NCBI RefSeq assembly: GCF_027887165.1
Contig: NC_077227.1
Location: 70,319,252-70,383,251 of the forward strand
DNA length: 64,000 nucleotides
Reading direction: 5' to 3'
From: Monodelphis domestica
Taxonomy: Eukaryota; Chordata; Mammalia; Didelphimorphia; Didelphidae
Each line of letters starts with the position of its first letter. Position 1 is the stretch's first letter. A model generated the notes under the pieces. It was not told where the DNA came from and did not search any database. It worked only from the letters and a program-made list of their open reading frames with translations. Position numbers and translations under genes: made by a program. Below, piece after piece: positions 45,569 to 57,030 of the stretch.

Positions 45569-47520
45569 GTAAGAGCCGCCCGCGGGGCTTGCCGGCCCAC
45601 GTCTGCTCCCCTCTCCCGCGCCCCGCCCCGGCGGCGGGCCGCCCCCGCCCCCGCCCGGCCGCTCGTCCGGGCTGGCCGTTGAGGCGGTTGGTCCGGCCTC
45701 GGAAGTCTTGGGGACTCCGGGGGGGGGGGGGCGTGTCTGGGCCGTTTGAGGAGGCCGAGGCTGGGCTCGCGCCGGTCCCTGCAGGGAAAGGGTTGCAGCT
45801 CGAGAGCAGAGCTTGGGCGCGCCGGCCTCGCCCCCTGGGCGCGGGGCCGGCTCCTCCAAGGTCACCCGACGGCCCCCGCCCCATCCCCTCCTGCTAATCT
45901 GTGTGACAGCTCGATGGGGACCGCGGTGGGCTGGGTTGACGGAGCTGGTCGCCACGGCCCCTGATGTCACTCGGAGATTTTTGCAAGGATTCACCTGCTG
46001 CGTGGAAGGGTTTGCAGCAGGAGCTGCCTTGGCACGTGGGGCATCGCTCATTATTTATTTATTTATTAAACGGCGTCCTTGTGGGATGGGCACAGCGGTT
46101 TTCCTGATCGTTCTTATGTATCCCTCATGGACCTTTGGAAAATGAGTGTCGGAGGTCAGGTCCCTGATATCCAAAGTTAAAATAGATAATTCAGGGGGCC
46201 TCTGCTGTTCCTTCGTGCTGTCTGATCCCCTCAGACGAGCAAGTGCAAGTTGCAGCACTAATGTCATTCGTAACAAATCTGACCGTTGATAAGGCCATTT
46301 CACGCCAGAAAATGTCCCCTTCACACACATACCCACTGAAGATTTTTAAATTAAGAATATATGAACTTTCAAGAGGTTAATGCATTCAATTAGATCCCAT
46401 GGCCCAGTTTAGAATTTACCTTTCAAGATCTCTTGGTAGCAGAAACTCATTCATCTGAGAGAACTTTTATCATAAATACCATTGTACAATAGAGAAAAAA
46501 AGACTTCTCTTTTTATGATTCTTCGACATATGATTAGGAAGAATGAAATGGCAAGCTCTTATTCCAAGTTTATTGACAATTATATATGTTTTCTTCTTTT
46601 CAATAGTGGTTGTATCCTGAAAAAACGTTTTCCTGATGTTTATTATAGTGTAGAAACTCAAGAATATGATGTAATTTAGAGAGAATTTTAAATTAATCAC
46701 TGAATTGCCATATAATAGCTAGCTGGACTGGATGGCATCAAGTCTTTTTTAGCTTTAATTCTCTTACCATGTTTCTACATGATTTGGTGTAGTAGTAGTA
46801 GTTTAGGAATATCTTTAAAATAAATTCATTCTACTTTCTTGATATCTTTGTGTAATAGATTAGCATTTAAAACAAATACTTTGAGCATTTCTAATTAACT
46901 GGAATCTGAAAAAAATTTAGTCCAACTTAATTTTCAATAATAGTCTCAGGTAAAAAAAATGTGTGCTGTTCTAATCTTTCTAGATTTTTCCTGTAGGGGA
47001 GAAAATATTTCTGGTGCTGCTGGCATGAAAGAAAAACACAATCTTTAAAATACTTATGTATTGTTTAAGTTATGCATTCTTTATAGTGCCTATCTACCCA
47101 GATCCTTGATTAATGCTTCCCTTTCTCTTGTTACCTTAATATTTGGTAATTATCAGGGGCTTTTAAATGATAGTGTCCCAAAAAGGTAGTTTTGGGTCTT
47201 TGGCATTTTTTATAGATATCGTAGGAGTGTGATTTTTGAAGTCTTTTTTTAATTGATGGCCTCAACATCATGTATGACTAAAAAATATAAAATGTATTGC
47301 CATGTAATAAGATTAAGGGTTAACAGTTGTATTGCCTGTGTTCTCCAGAGATATCCTTAATCTGTCAAGAAAAGACAAGGAAGATCTGATCAACAGGATA
47401 GATCCTTTGTGTAAAACTTACTTGGTTGGAAGGCATGGGCAAGAGTTCACACAAAATAGGTGTGGATAGGTGGTGATCTGCAACATTGGAGGAAACATCC
47501 ACATCCATATAAACTGATTT

Positions 47521-47560
47521 ATGTGTTTGTGTGTGTGTGTACATATACACACAGATACAG
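47521..47560. repeat. Short GT/CA-rich microsatellite
   Basis: gtgtttgtgtgtgtgtgtac is followed by atatacacacagataca. Confidence 0.7.
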
Positions 47561-47840
47561 ATCTCTCTATATCACATAAATTTGAGTAAATTGAATTAGA
47601 AAGCAAGACAACAGAAAAGTCAGTTTGGAAAAGATACTTTTGAAAACTTGCCAACATTGTATGAAATTAATTTTTAACTAGTGGTAAAGACTTATTTGGA
47701 AAAATAGCAATGAATATTTTACAGTTCTGTTTATGATTTTGTAGTATTAACTGAGAGATCCTTGGCTAATATTAGCAGTAAGATGATTTCTTTCTTCTGT
47801 CTTCCTTCTTTCTCCTCCCATCTATCTTTTATACTTATAG

Positions 47841-47964
47841 GGCTTTCTTTATACCAGAAGAAATGTTGATTTGTTCATTGAAAGCTTGGCATGTGTATAT
47901 TGTAACGACCATGGCAGTTTTCTTCCTTGGCCACAGCTTCTTGTGTGTGTGTGTTTACTTTGGG
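47841..47964 (+). other. Candidate unassigned exon with membrane-segment reading frame
   Basis: A very long pyrimidine tract (about 47790-47835) and acceptor ttatag (AG 47839-47840) precede a 124-base segment ending at TTTGGG/GTAAGG (GT 47965-47966). One frame is open throughout. From ATG 47863 it gives 34 codons, beginning MLICSLKAWHVYIVTTMAVF and continuing FFLGHSFLC, which is hydrophobic enough for a membrane helix or signal anchor. It ends in phase 0. It lies 2.3 kb after the proposed MYO9A exon 1 on the same strand. I do not recognise the peptide. It could be an alternative 5' exon, a lineage-specific gene start, or chance. Confidence 0.3.
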
Positions 47965-48369
47965 GTAAGGATCATGCATCATAGTAGGAAATATTTAACC
48001 TAGTAAAATTATATATTGAAGTACTTTACAATCTTATAGCTTGTTTATGTGTTTATACATTTTGGTTGATGAATAATAATAAAATATGTTAACATTGGTA
48101 TTTTTAGTTTTCAATGAAGGGGAATTAAGGCCTGAGTCTTGCATTTTTTTTTTTAAGTGAAAGATCTGGTAGAAATTAGTAATACAGAACTTACTCTACT
48201 GTAGAATTTGTTTAATCTCTAATAGTATATTTGAAAGAGAATTTTGAAATTTTGAAAAAAAAAACTGTACACTCTAGCCCTTAAAATGAACAGTTAAAAA
48301 TAATTCTAAAAATACCACTTTTAATAGTGTGCTGTATTTGGAGAACACTAATTTCTGAGGAGTTAAATA

Positions 48370-48540
48370 GAGGGAGGGAGGTTTAGTGGACAGAGGACTC
48401 TAAAGTTGGGACTTGAGTTGAAATCTCTTTTTTTTTTCTCACTAGCTTTGTTAGATCAGAGATTCAAAATTGACAGACTCAAATTATTTAAACTCTAAAC
48501 TTCAATTTCCTCTTTTCTAAAATGTGGAGTGCCATCTTGG
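48370..48540 (+). repeat. MIR/Mar-1-like SINE, diverged
   Basis: It contains gtggacagaggactctaaag, cttgagttgaaatctc and ttcaatttcctcttttctaa. Confidence 0.45.
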
Positions 48541-49163
48541 AGTTGTGGAATCTTGTGAGAGGAAGCATGTTTATAGTTCATTAGGTCTTTCCTTTGATAC
48601 ATTTTGAATTCACAAGCCTTAAACTCTCTATGTTCCCCCCCTAAGACTAAGTTGCACAATTGCTGACCAGCATTGGTAAAGGGAATTTGCTCATTGCATC
48701 AATGAAATCATGGGATTGGACCAAAGGGAGAAAAAAGGATAATATTGATCATCTAGTTGTGAAGGAAAAGATTTTATAAATATAAAGGCTTATACAACAT
48801 GTAGCCTACTATTTGAAGCACTTCTGTTAAAATTGGCAAATACACTTTTTTATCAGGGAAAACAAAGGAAGGAAGATGGTGAACCACTTTTTTCCCCCCA
48901 TTTGAATAAAAATGAAAATCCAGGTTTTGATCTATTGGATTTTATTTAAATCACAATATGCCTTATGCACTAAGTTAAGGAATAAAATGACAGAATCCCA
49001 GTGGACTAGGACAAAACAAGTTAATTTATATAATTAAACATTTCCTAGAGAGAGGAGAATTTGAGTATCTCTTTTTTTAGGCTCCAATCTTAGACTTAAA
49101 GATAACATATTGAATGACTTTTGACTGATAATAAAAAAATCAGTTGGGAAATTCTGTGGTATC

Positions 49164-49245
49164 TAGTTAAAATTATTCATGCTCTTGCTTTTGATGGTGG
49201 TGTTTAGTTAAAATTATTCATGCTCTTGCTTTTGATGGTGGTGTT
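49164..49245 (+). repeat. Perfect 41-bp tandem duplication
   Basis: The unit beginning tagttaaaattattcatgct occurs twice head to tail (49164-49204 and 49205-49245) without differences, implying a recent duplication or a polymorphic site. Confidence 0.95.
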
Positions 49246-49620
49246 TTGAGTGAAATATTGTAGAGCTTTGCAAATGTAGTAAAGGAATGCATTTTGTACT
49301 TTTAATCCCTTAAAAATTAATCTCTAAAATTTTACATAGAAGAAATTAGAAATTTGAACTCTGAATAAGGAATAAGCACATTGCTCTAATTTCTTCTACT
49401 TTTTAATAGCAAAAAAAGCTGCAATACCTTTCATTCTACTACCACTTAACCTATATGTCCTAAATATATCTTTAAAATGTATGGTATTCTTGCTTTTTCT
49501 TTTTTAATTTTTCTACCTTAGATAAAATAATTTGTTTTACATTATTACATATTTGTTGTATGGAATGTTTTGTCAATTTCTTAAAACTATACTGTATTTA
49601 TAATTTCTCTTGCTCTTTTT

Positions 49621-50204
49621 TCCCCATTTGAATTAGTTTATTTAGTCAATTTAGAACATTATTCCTTGGTTACAATAATCACATTATTTCCCTCCCTCCC
49701 CTCCACCCATCCTTTCCATAGCCAACGCACAATTTCATTGGGTATTACTTGTGTGTCCTTGATCAGAACTTATTTCCATGTTGTTGATGTTTGCACTAGG
49801 ATGTTCATTTAGAGTCTACAATCCCCAACCATATCCCTTCGACCCATGTATTCAAGCAGTTGTTTTTCTTCGGTGCTTTTACTCCCACAGCATTTCCCCT
49901 GAATGTGGATAGTGGTTTTTCTCGTAGATTCCTCCAAATTGTTCAGGATCACTGCATTGCCACTAATGGAGAAGTTCATTACATTCGATTGTACCACAGT
50001 GTATCAGTCTCTGTGTACAATGTTCTCCTGGTTCTGCTCCTCTCACTCTGCATCAATTCCTGGAGGTCATGCCAGTTCACATGGAATTCCTCCAGTTCAT
50101 TATTCCTTTGAGCACAATAGTATTCCATCACCAACATATACCACAATTTGTTCAGCCATTCCCTAATTGAAGGGCATCCCCTCATTTTCCAATTTTTTGC
50201 CATC
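49621..50204 (-). mobile_element. 5'-truncated L1 copy
   Basis: The minus strand carries the L1 ORF2 C-terminal end (WKMRGCPSIREWLNKLWYML, RSRTRRTLYTETDTLW) and 3' UTR. It is flanked by a short near-identical duplication, tcttgctcttttt at 49608-49620 and tcttgctgttttt at 50205-50217. Confidence 0.88.
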
Positions 50205-50217
50205 TTGCTGTTTTTAC

Positions 50218-50685
50218 CCTTAAAATTCTTCTTACCTATCATTCCCCTGAAGTTTCTCTCTCCAGTGTTATTAATGATTTCTTGGTTGCCAAATTTAATG
50301 ACTTTTTTCTCAATCTTCATTCTCCTTAACTTCTCTGTAGTATTCACACTCAATAGTATCAGTGTCTCCTTGACACTTTCCTTTCTAGGTTTTCAGAATA
50401 TCATTCTTTCTAGCTTCTAGAGAACTCCCTATCTGACTTCTCCCTCTCCTTTGCTGAGTCTTTTAGATGACATCCTCTACCTGCAGGTGTCCCTCAGGGT
50501 TCTGTCCTGGGCCGCTTTCTCTCTCTATACTACTATACTACTACTGATCAGCTCACATAGATTTAATTGCCATGTTGATGATTTTCCAGTTTTCCTAACC
50601 TGCCCCAAACTCTCTGCTGTCTCCCAATGTCAAATTTCCAACTACTTTTCACACATCTCCAACTGAATGTCTAATAGACATCTTA
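50218..50685 (+). repeat. L2 LINE fragment, first part
   Basis: gggttctgtcctgggccgct, cccaatgtcaaatttccaac and catctccaactgaatgtcta follow the L2 ORF on the sense strand. The matching next part resumes at 51762, beyond later insertions. Confidence 0.6.
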
Positions 50686-50695
50686 TAAAATAAAT

Positions 50696-50900
50696 TTTTT
50701 TTTTAAACCCTTACCTTCCATCTTGGAATCAATACTATGTATTGGTTCCAAGGCAGAAGAGTGGTAAGGGCTAGGCAATGGGGGTTAAGTGACTTGCCCA
50801 GGGTCACAGGGCTGGGAGGTGTCTGAGGTAAGATTTGAACCTAGGACCTCCCATCTCTAGGCCTGGCTCTCAATCCACTGAGCTACCCAGCTGCCCCCTA
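50696..50900 (-). repeat. SINE1_MD-type SINE with target-site duplication
   Basis: aacccttaccttccatcttg, gtattggttccaaggcagaa, ggctaggcaatgggggttaa and gagctacccagctgcccc form a complete antisense copy. AT-rich flanks near 50683-50697 and 50899-50912 share ctaaaataaaattt-like sequence. Confidence 0.85.
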
Positions 50901-50924
50901 AAATAAAATTTTAATAGAATTTAT

Positions 50925-51760
50925 TTCTAGGTATCTTGGCCCCTCCTTTCTCCTCCCTGCATCATAGAAGGCATAATCTGGTAAAATAGATATGTATATA
51001 TAGTTTATGTCTTGTGTTTCCAGTTTTCAGTTTATTCTCTGGAGTTGAACACTCACAAGTTATTCACATTTTAAATCTGTAGCTGTATATAATCTCTTGG
51101 TTCTACTTGTTTTATTCTTTATTATTTCATATAGTTCTTTCCAAGTTATTTAAAAATTAATCTGCTCTAATTGAGACACGTGTGCATATGGTATGTGATG
51201 GTGGTTGAATACTATTGTGCTGTAAGAAATCATGAACAGGATGATTTCAGAAAGAGCTGGAAAGACCTCCATGAAGTGATGCATGGTAAAATAAGCAGAA
51301 CCAGAACACTGCATAATAAAAGGAATTTAAAATATAGCACTGCTAGACTGCCTTCCTTTATTATTCTTTTGCTATCCTTTTTTTGTTATTCAAAATGAAT
51401 TTTGTTGTTATTTTTTCTAGCCCAATAAGATAACTTTTTGGTAATTTGATTGGGATGACATTAAGTAGATTGGATTGTACTTTTATTTATATTGGCTCTG
51501 CCTATCCATGAACAATTTTTCTCCAATTATTTAGATCTGACTTTATGGGAAAAGTGTTTTATAATTGTTTTTGTAGTTCCTAGGCTTATTTTGGCAAGGT
51601 ATACCCCCAGATATTTTATTCTAGCTTTGGTTATTTTAAATAGAATATCTCTTTTTATTTCTTCTTGCAGGACTTGGTTAGTAATACATAAAAATCCTGA
51701 TGATTTATTTGTGTTTATTCTAATATCCTACTCCTTTACTGAAATTATTAATAGTTTCAA
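50925..51760. mobile_element. Mosaic of L1 fragments in alternating orientation
   Basis: 50930-51160 resembles antisense L1 3' UTR and ORF2 end. 51165-51330 is sense ORF2 end (WYVMVVEYYCAVRNHEQDD, then RKSWKDLHEVMHGK). 51355-51760 resembles antisense ORF2 reverse-transcriptase region. The fragments are old and nested within the L2 element. The internal borders are approximate. Confidence 0.55.
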
Positions 51761-51761
51761 C

Positions 51762-52040
51762 TAACTTCTAGTAGATATCTTAAACTGAATATATCCAAAA
51801 TGGAATTCATTATCTTTCCCCCTAAATACTACCTACCTACTAACTTTCCTATTATTACAGGGGCAACATCATCCTCCCAGGCCCACAGGCTCACAACCTA
51901 TAGGTGTCATGCTGCTGGATTCTCACTCTCTCTTATTTCTCATATTCAAAATGTTGCTAAAGCATATTGATTTCATCTTTGCAGCATCTTTCCAATATAA
52001 TTCTTCCCTCCTTTGACACTGCCACCACTCTTGAGCAGAA
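51762..52040 (+). repeat. L2 LINE fragment, continuation
   Basis: gaattcattatctttccccc, ggggcaacatcatcctccca, cacaacctataggtgtcatg and tttgacactgccaccactct are L2 ORF on the sense strand. Confidence 0.65.
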
Positions 52041-52214
52041 TTTTATAGACAAGCAAAATAAGAAATTTTTAGATTTTTGTTATATGCTTTATTTCAATTG
52101 AATGAATGCTTTATTTTGTATTTAGCTTTTTCAGCTTTACAATAACATCAAATCATTTTTCATATAGTAGGGACAATGACATGTAAAAGTAAATTTGCTA
52201 AACACATGACTTTA

Positions 52215-52530
52215 AAAAATTTTTTTTAATGATTCAGGTTGACTCCCTCCTTTTTCCCCTCTCTCCAAGTTGACAAATAATTCAATCTGTGTAATACATA
52301 TGTTATCAGGCAAAACATATTTCCATATTATTCATTTTTGTAAGTGAATAATGCTGTAAAACCAAAACCCCAAATCATATACCTAAATAAACAAGTAATA
52401 AATTGTATGTTTTTATCTGCATTTATACTCCCAACAGTTCTTTCTCTAGAGGTGGATAGTATTCTTTTTCAGAAGAAGTTCCTCAAAATTATCCTTGGAC
52501 CATTAATACTAAAACAGCATATTTTATTTA
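52215..52530 (-). mobile_element. Old L1 3' end fragment
   Basis: ttatcaggcaaaacatattt, aaaccaaaaccccaaatcat and gttctttctctagaggtgga match, from memory, the antisense 3' UTR of older marsupial L1 copies. Confidence 0.5.
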
Positions 52531-52549
52531 TTTATTTTTAAGCTCTGTT

Positions 52550-52790
52550 TATTTTAACATAACCAAGAACTTGTAGTGTCCTACCTTTAACACCACTTAG
52601 TCGTTAACAGAAAGAAACTTTTACTAGAAAAGGAAGTTCATACCCTAAAAGACCACAAGCACTGCCCGCCTCTGAGCAGTGGTAGGCAAATTGAGAGACT
52701 GTGATTGATTCCTGAGATGTAAGGAGGAGAGCTGATTGGTGGAGAAAACTGTATAAGCTGGAGCCTCTGGGACCCTGGCATAAAACAGCA
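52550..52790. mobile_element. Possible LTR-type fossil fragment
   Basis: A gattgg box followed by tgtataagctgg resembles a promoter-like LTR segment. It is weak, with no ends or internal part. Confidence 0.2.
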
Positions 52791-52794
52791 TATT

Positions 52795-52965
52795 TTAAAT
52801 GAGATGTAGTGAGAGCTGGTGCTGGAGTCAGAAAGACCTGTATTCAAGGCCCCCCTCATCTCTGACACTGGCAGTGGGACCCTGGGAAAGTCATTGAACC
52901 TTCTGGGCTCTAGGCATTTCTCTGACACTTAAATTGCAGAGAAGGTGCTGATATTGGTAAGTGGG
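52795..52965 (+). repeat. Second marsupial tRNA-derived SINE family, better copy
   Basis: gctggtgctggagtcagaaa, gacctgtattcaaggccccc, gggaccctgggaaagtcatt and ttgcagagaaggtgctgata. It shares its order with the copy at 26365. Confidence 0.65.
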
Positions 52966-53384
52966 AATTTTCTAATTTCCGGTTCCATATATTAATGAAA
53001 TCCCAGGTGCAGTACTTATACCTCAGGTTTTGAATGCTTGAGAAAAGGTAGAATTCTTAATCATCAGAAGCACTTTAAAGAAAATGTTTTGCCTCCAGGT
53101 CTTAAATGTGAATTATGATCCTAGCATATTTTGGCAGTGGGGTCATCCAACGGGCAGCTGCAGAGCAATGTTACACATTCAGTGAAGAACCAGCTAGTTT
53201 TGAGTCACAGACAGCTGGTTTTCTGAAAGACTTCTCTTTTATTACAACTATAATCTTTAGTTGTGTTTTTCTCTTAAGATTTTTTTTTGACTAAAGATGT
53301 TGACAGTCTTGTGTCGTAAGAAATAAACATGGCACCTACTATCGTTAACTATTTAGGATGTGCTTGGGTGCCTGCTAAACTGGA

Positions 53385-53695
53385 ATTCTCTCCCTACTTG
53401 TTTCAGCATCATAGTTTCCCTAGCTTTTTTGAAGTCTCAGATAAAATCCCAGCTATAAAAATGTTATTCTGACTCCTCCTTAATGTTGGTGCCTTCTGTG
53501 ATCATCTTAAATTTATTTTGTCTGCATCTTGTTTGTCCATAGTTGTTTGCATGTTATCTCCCTCCCCCTTTCCCCTTATTAGACAGGGAACTCCTTGAGG
53601 GCAGAGGTTGTTTTTGCTTTCTTAAAAAAAATTCTTATGTTTATCATAGTGCCTGTCCCATAGTAGATGCCCAAAATTATGTGTTCACTTGACTA
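53385..53695 (+). repeat. L2 LINE 3' end
   Basis: ctcagataaaatcccagcta, ctgactcctccttaatgttg, gttgtttgcatgttatctcc and gaactccttgagggcagagg, then tagtagatgccc. Confidence 0.7.
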
Positions 53696-53729
53696 AGTTA
53701 CTTATTTTGAACAATTTGGTAGTATAGAG

Positions 53730-53880
53730 TTGTGATTGGAAAGATCATACCCATCAGCTCTGGAGTCAGTTGACATGTGCTTAATCTTTGTTGGAGTGCA
53801 TACTTACTATAATCTCAGGCAACCCCTTAATTTTCTCATCTGTAAAATAAGTGTTTTTAATGCTTATAGTAACTTTATGA
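53730..53880 (+). repeat. MIR-type SINE
   Basis: It contains ctctggagtcagttgacatg and ttaattttctcatctgtaaa. Confidence 0.5.
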
Positions 53881-54477
53881 GGTAGGAAAAGACATTAAAG
53901 TACTATAGAAATAAGAGTAGTTTTATGGGGGATCAATAGGCAAAAGTATACATTGGGTGACGCATACAAAAGTTGTATGAATAAAAATTTGCTCCCAAGT
54001 GTAAGTAAATATAATATTTCAATTGTATTCTTAAACTTCTGTGTATCTCCAGGTGGAAGATAACATAAAAAGTTCTGGATTCTTGTGGTTATTGAGGCCA
54101 TGGTACATTTTGCTAATTTGGTCTAATTGTTCTCTTTTGATGTGTTGTTGTGTCTCAAGTCTTATGTCTTTTTTTCTAATAACATACTTGTGAAATCATG
54201 TGAATTGTTCATTAACAAATTACATTGCTGTTTCAAAATATTTAAGATTTACTTTCATCCATCAATTAAAAATCTCTAGATTAAAGTAAAACACCAGAGA
54301 AGTCATTTAGGTGACTTGCCTACAATTGCTTAATTAGCTTTTATGAATAAAAATGAAGACAATGCTTGAATTTCAGTTATGCTATTTAAGTTTTTGTTTC
54401 TTAAAATTTTTATTAAAATACTAGTTTTAAATATTGTCATAAATTCTTGGGATAGTTTTCCTCTTTCTCTTCACCTT

Positions 54478-54493
54478 CCCCCCCCCCCCCCCC
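54478..54493 (+). repeat. Poly-C run
   Basis: Sixteen consecutive Cs. Confidence 0.9.
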
Positions 54494-55404
54494 ATATTAC
54501 CACAAACTCCAGTTATTTTATTTTAAAGTTCACATTACATTTATGGATGCAGTTTTAAGAAATTTCAGATTTTAGTCATAGCTTCTTATATTTACTGTTT
54601 TATTTTTTCTTTATTGTTTATAACTTTACCCTGATGAGACTTTTTAATCATTGAAGTACATATTCTCTTCACCTGGAATAAATGAAGCCCTAAAACCCAC
54701 AAATTGTCATTAAAGCAATAATATTTACCATATTAAGTAAACACTAATCTGCTTAATCTATAGAGTGGGTCATGGGTGGGGATATAACAAAAAAGGAGGA
54801 GATTGAGAGTTCATTCAGGCCAGGGAATGTGGCACATAATGACAAACAAAAGATCAGAGGTGCATATGTGTTAGTGTTAATAGCATGAAAAGTAGGAATT
54901 TTTTGTTGATGTTGAAGTAGCAGGTTTTTTAAAAAAGTATTTTTTAGTCCTAAGGGCAAAGCAGAGGTTAGAATTGGGGTCCCGGGAAAGACTGGATAGA
55001 GTGTTGAGTAAAAGCAGATAAGCATGATTTTGATGGCCAGAGATCTCTTTGGGGTAGAAAGAGACTTAGAGATAGAACTTGTGGCTGTTCCCTCGATTTG
55101 GTTGAATGGCTAGGTGCCTGCTACACAATTTTAAAGCTACCACGATAGAAATGTAGATTGTGTTTTGTTGGAACTCCTCACTGTTGTAGTAATATAACTC
55201 ATGTTAATCTATGTCTTGTTTTGCTATTTACAAGGTGCTTTCTTCTTAACCTTATAGGGAGTATAAGTTGTTATTCTACACAAAAATAAATTGACTCAGA
55301 GGTGAAGGGACTTTTGCCCCCTTTGGCCCAGGGTTAGATGTCACCTGCCTTTCAATCAAGGATTTTTTTCCACTATACTGGATTCAGAGTTAAAGGCATA
55401 AAGG

Positions 55405-55640
55405 CTAAGATAATGTTCCTCACTTGGAATATCCTGCAAATAATTGCCTTGTTGAAACATTGCTCTACTTGATTCCATATTTATTTGCTTTCCCCCATCT
55501 CCCATCTCTTTTCTCAGAACATTCATAGAACCTTCCTTTTATGCTTATTGATGCTGTTGGGGGTTTATGTCTTTCTCTCACTTGCCACCAATGATTGGGA
55601 TAGGAATTGTTTCATTTTGTCTTTGAATTCCCCAGGACTT
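55405..55640 (+). repeat. L2-like LINE fragment
   Basis: tcctcacttggaatatcctg begins a diverged order ending gggataggaattgtttcatt and ttgtctttgaattcccc. Confidence 0.45.
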
Positions 55641-55699
55641 TGTAAAGATTAAAAATGAGGGGAGATGGGGAGACTGAGGCAGGTAGAAATTAGTTTCTC

Positions 55700-55985
55700 T
55701 CTGCAAGGAGTATTATATTTTTTAGAGGTTTATTAAAGTTAAGGATTAAAAGAAAATACAGGATAAGAAAAAACACGTGTCTAGGCCAGAGGCCTAGACC
55801 TCACCTACATTATGGAAAGAGCCCTGTCTGCTCCAAAATGGAAGTCCAAAAAGAGCCAAGAGAGCCTCAAAAGCCTTTGAATCAGCTTAAATACCTTCTC
55901 GATCTCGGCCCAGGTGAGATTACAAGGCATTCTGGGGAAGTGGAGCAAAGGCTCATGGGGATTGTAGTCCTGTATTTGAGTCTAT
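55700..55985 (-). mobile_element. Possible solo LTR fossil
   Basis: ggtttattaaagttaaggat near the left end gives an antisense polyadenylation-like signal. caaggcattctggggaagtg and gattgtagtcctg near the right end resemble the opposite strand of marsupial ERV LTR ends. Ends and family are uncertain. Confidence 0.35.
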
Positions 55986-56289
55986 TTTTTACAACTTATT
56001 ATTAGCACAGCACCTGGTATAAACAACAGGCACTTTGATAAATGGTAGTTGATTATTCATCAATTATGTTTCACTGATATGCATTTTTTATTAAGTAGTT
56101 TTTGATGATTACGGCATTCTATAATATAATTTGAACTCTGGAAGTGTTCTCATTCAATCCTCTTTTTATTTTTGTCCACATTCCTTTGAGATTCTAGTTT
56201 CTTCAGCTGAATTTTGTTATTTTGTCTATGTAAAATCACTCCTTCATATTTTGGTACAGCACAAATTCCATAATTTAGATGAGATGGTA

Positions 56290-56505
56290 TCACTAGACGC
56301 AGTATAGGGTAGAAGAAATCTCTGGAACTTGAAGTAGGGAGACCTGGGTTTGGATTCCAAGTCTGTGGCTTTATCAGCTATTCGACTTTGGGAGAGATAC
56401 TTTGCTATTTCTCTAGCTTCATTTTCCGTATTTGTAAAACGAAGGGGTTGTATTTGATGACATCTAAGGTCACTTCTAACTCAAAATCTATGAAACTATG
56501 ATCAC
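56290..56505 (+). repeat. MIR-type SINE, nearly complete
   Basis: It contains gagacctgggtttggattcc, attttccgtatttgtaaaac and gatgacatctaaggtcactt. Confidence 0.65.
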
Positions 56506-56539
56506 TGTTATATAGTCCAAACAGGAGCAGCAATTATAC

Positions 56540-57020
56540 CTCCAATTGTTTGTCATTAGTTCTTTAAAGAGTGTTTTATAATTGTATTTATATCTTGTGA
56601 GTTTTTGTAGATTGACTTCCAGATGTTTTATTCATTTTGTAGTCATTTTGAATGTGATTTCCCTTTCTGTTATTTCCTTTTGTATTTTCCTATTGCTATA
56701 GGAATGTTTTGTTTTGTATATTGCTGTTTTACTGAAGCTATCAGTTGTTTCAGTTAATTTTTTTGCCAATTCTCCAGAAATTTCTAAACATTCTAGTATC
56801 TGTAAATAGTTTTAGTAGTAAATAGTAAATAGTCCTTTGCAATTTTTAATGTATTTTTTCTTTGCTTACAGTTATTGCTAGGATTTCTAGAAAAGTCAGA
56901 TAATATTGGGGAGAAGGGAAAGTCTTGATTTCATATTTATTAAGAAATTTAAAGTATTTTCTCATTGAACATCATGATGCTAGCTTTTGCTTTTAGATGT
57001 ATTTTTTTTTTATCATATTA
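56540..57020 (-). mobile_element. Old L1 ORF2 fragment
   Basis: ttacagttattgctaggatt, gtcagataatattggggaga and gatttcatatttattaagaa are the antisense of L1 reverse-transcriptase coding sequence. The younger L1 beginning at 57031 lies at its right edge. Confidence 0.5.
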
Positions 57021-57030
57021 AAAATGGCCA

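Larger units (their letters stand above)
43900..46000. promoter_or_regulatory. CpG island with divergent SENP8/MYO9A promoter
   Basis: This is the only CpG-dense stretch in the window. Between the two proposed first exons there is a GC-box (gagggcggggcg near 45070), an inverted CCAAT box (ccattgg 45061-45067), an NRF-1-like palindrome (gcgcgtgcgcgc near 45175-45188), and another short GC-box region near 44590. No TATA box is evident, as expected for a housekeeping bidirectional promoter. The long open frames seen here on both strands come from GC-rich composition. Confidence 0.8.
45969..57020 (+). other. MYO9A: Proposed MYO9A intron 1, repeat mosaic
   Basis: Apart from the candidate exon at 47841-47964 no coding sequence was recognised. 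Stretches 46150-47780, 47970-48360, 48550-49600, 52970-53380, 53890-54470 and 54500-55400 are AT-rich with nothing I can name. The rest is L1, L2, MIR and SINE debris listed separately. Confidence 0.5.

Noticed and set aside
45397-46145. Several 70-166-codon frames on both strands
   Set aside because: These are the same GC-composition effect around the proposed MYO9A first exon and start of intron. No conserved motif is present.
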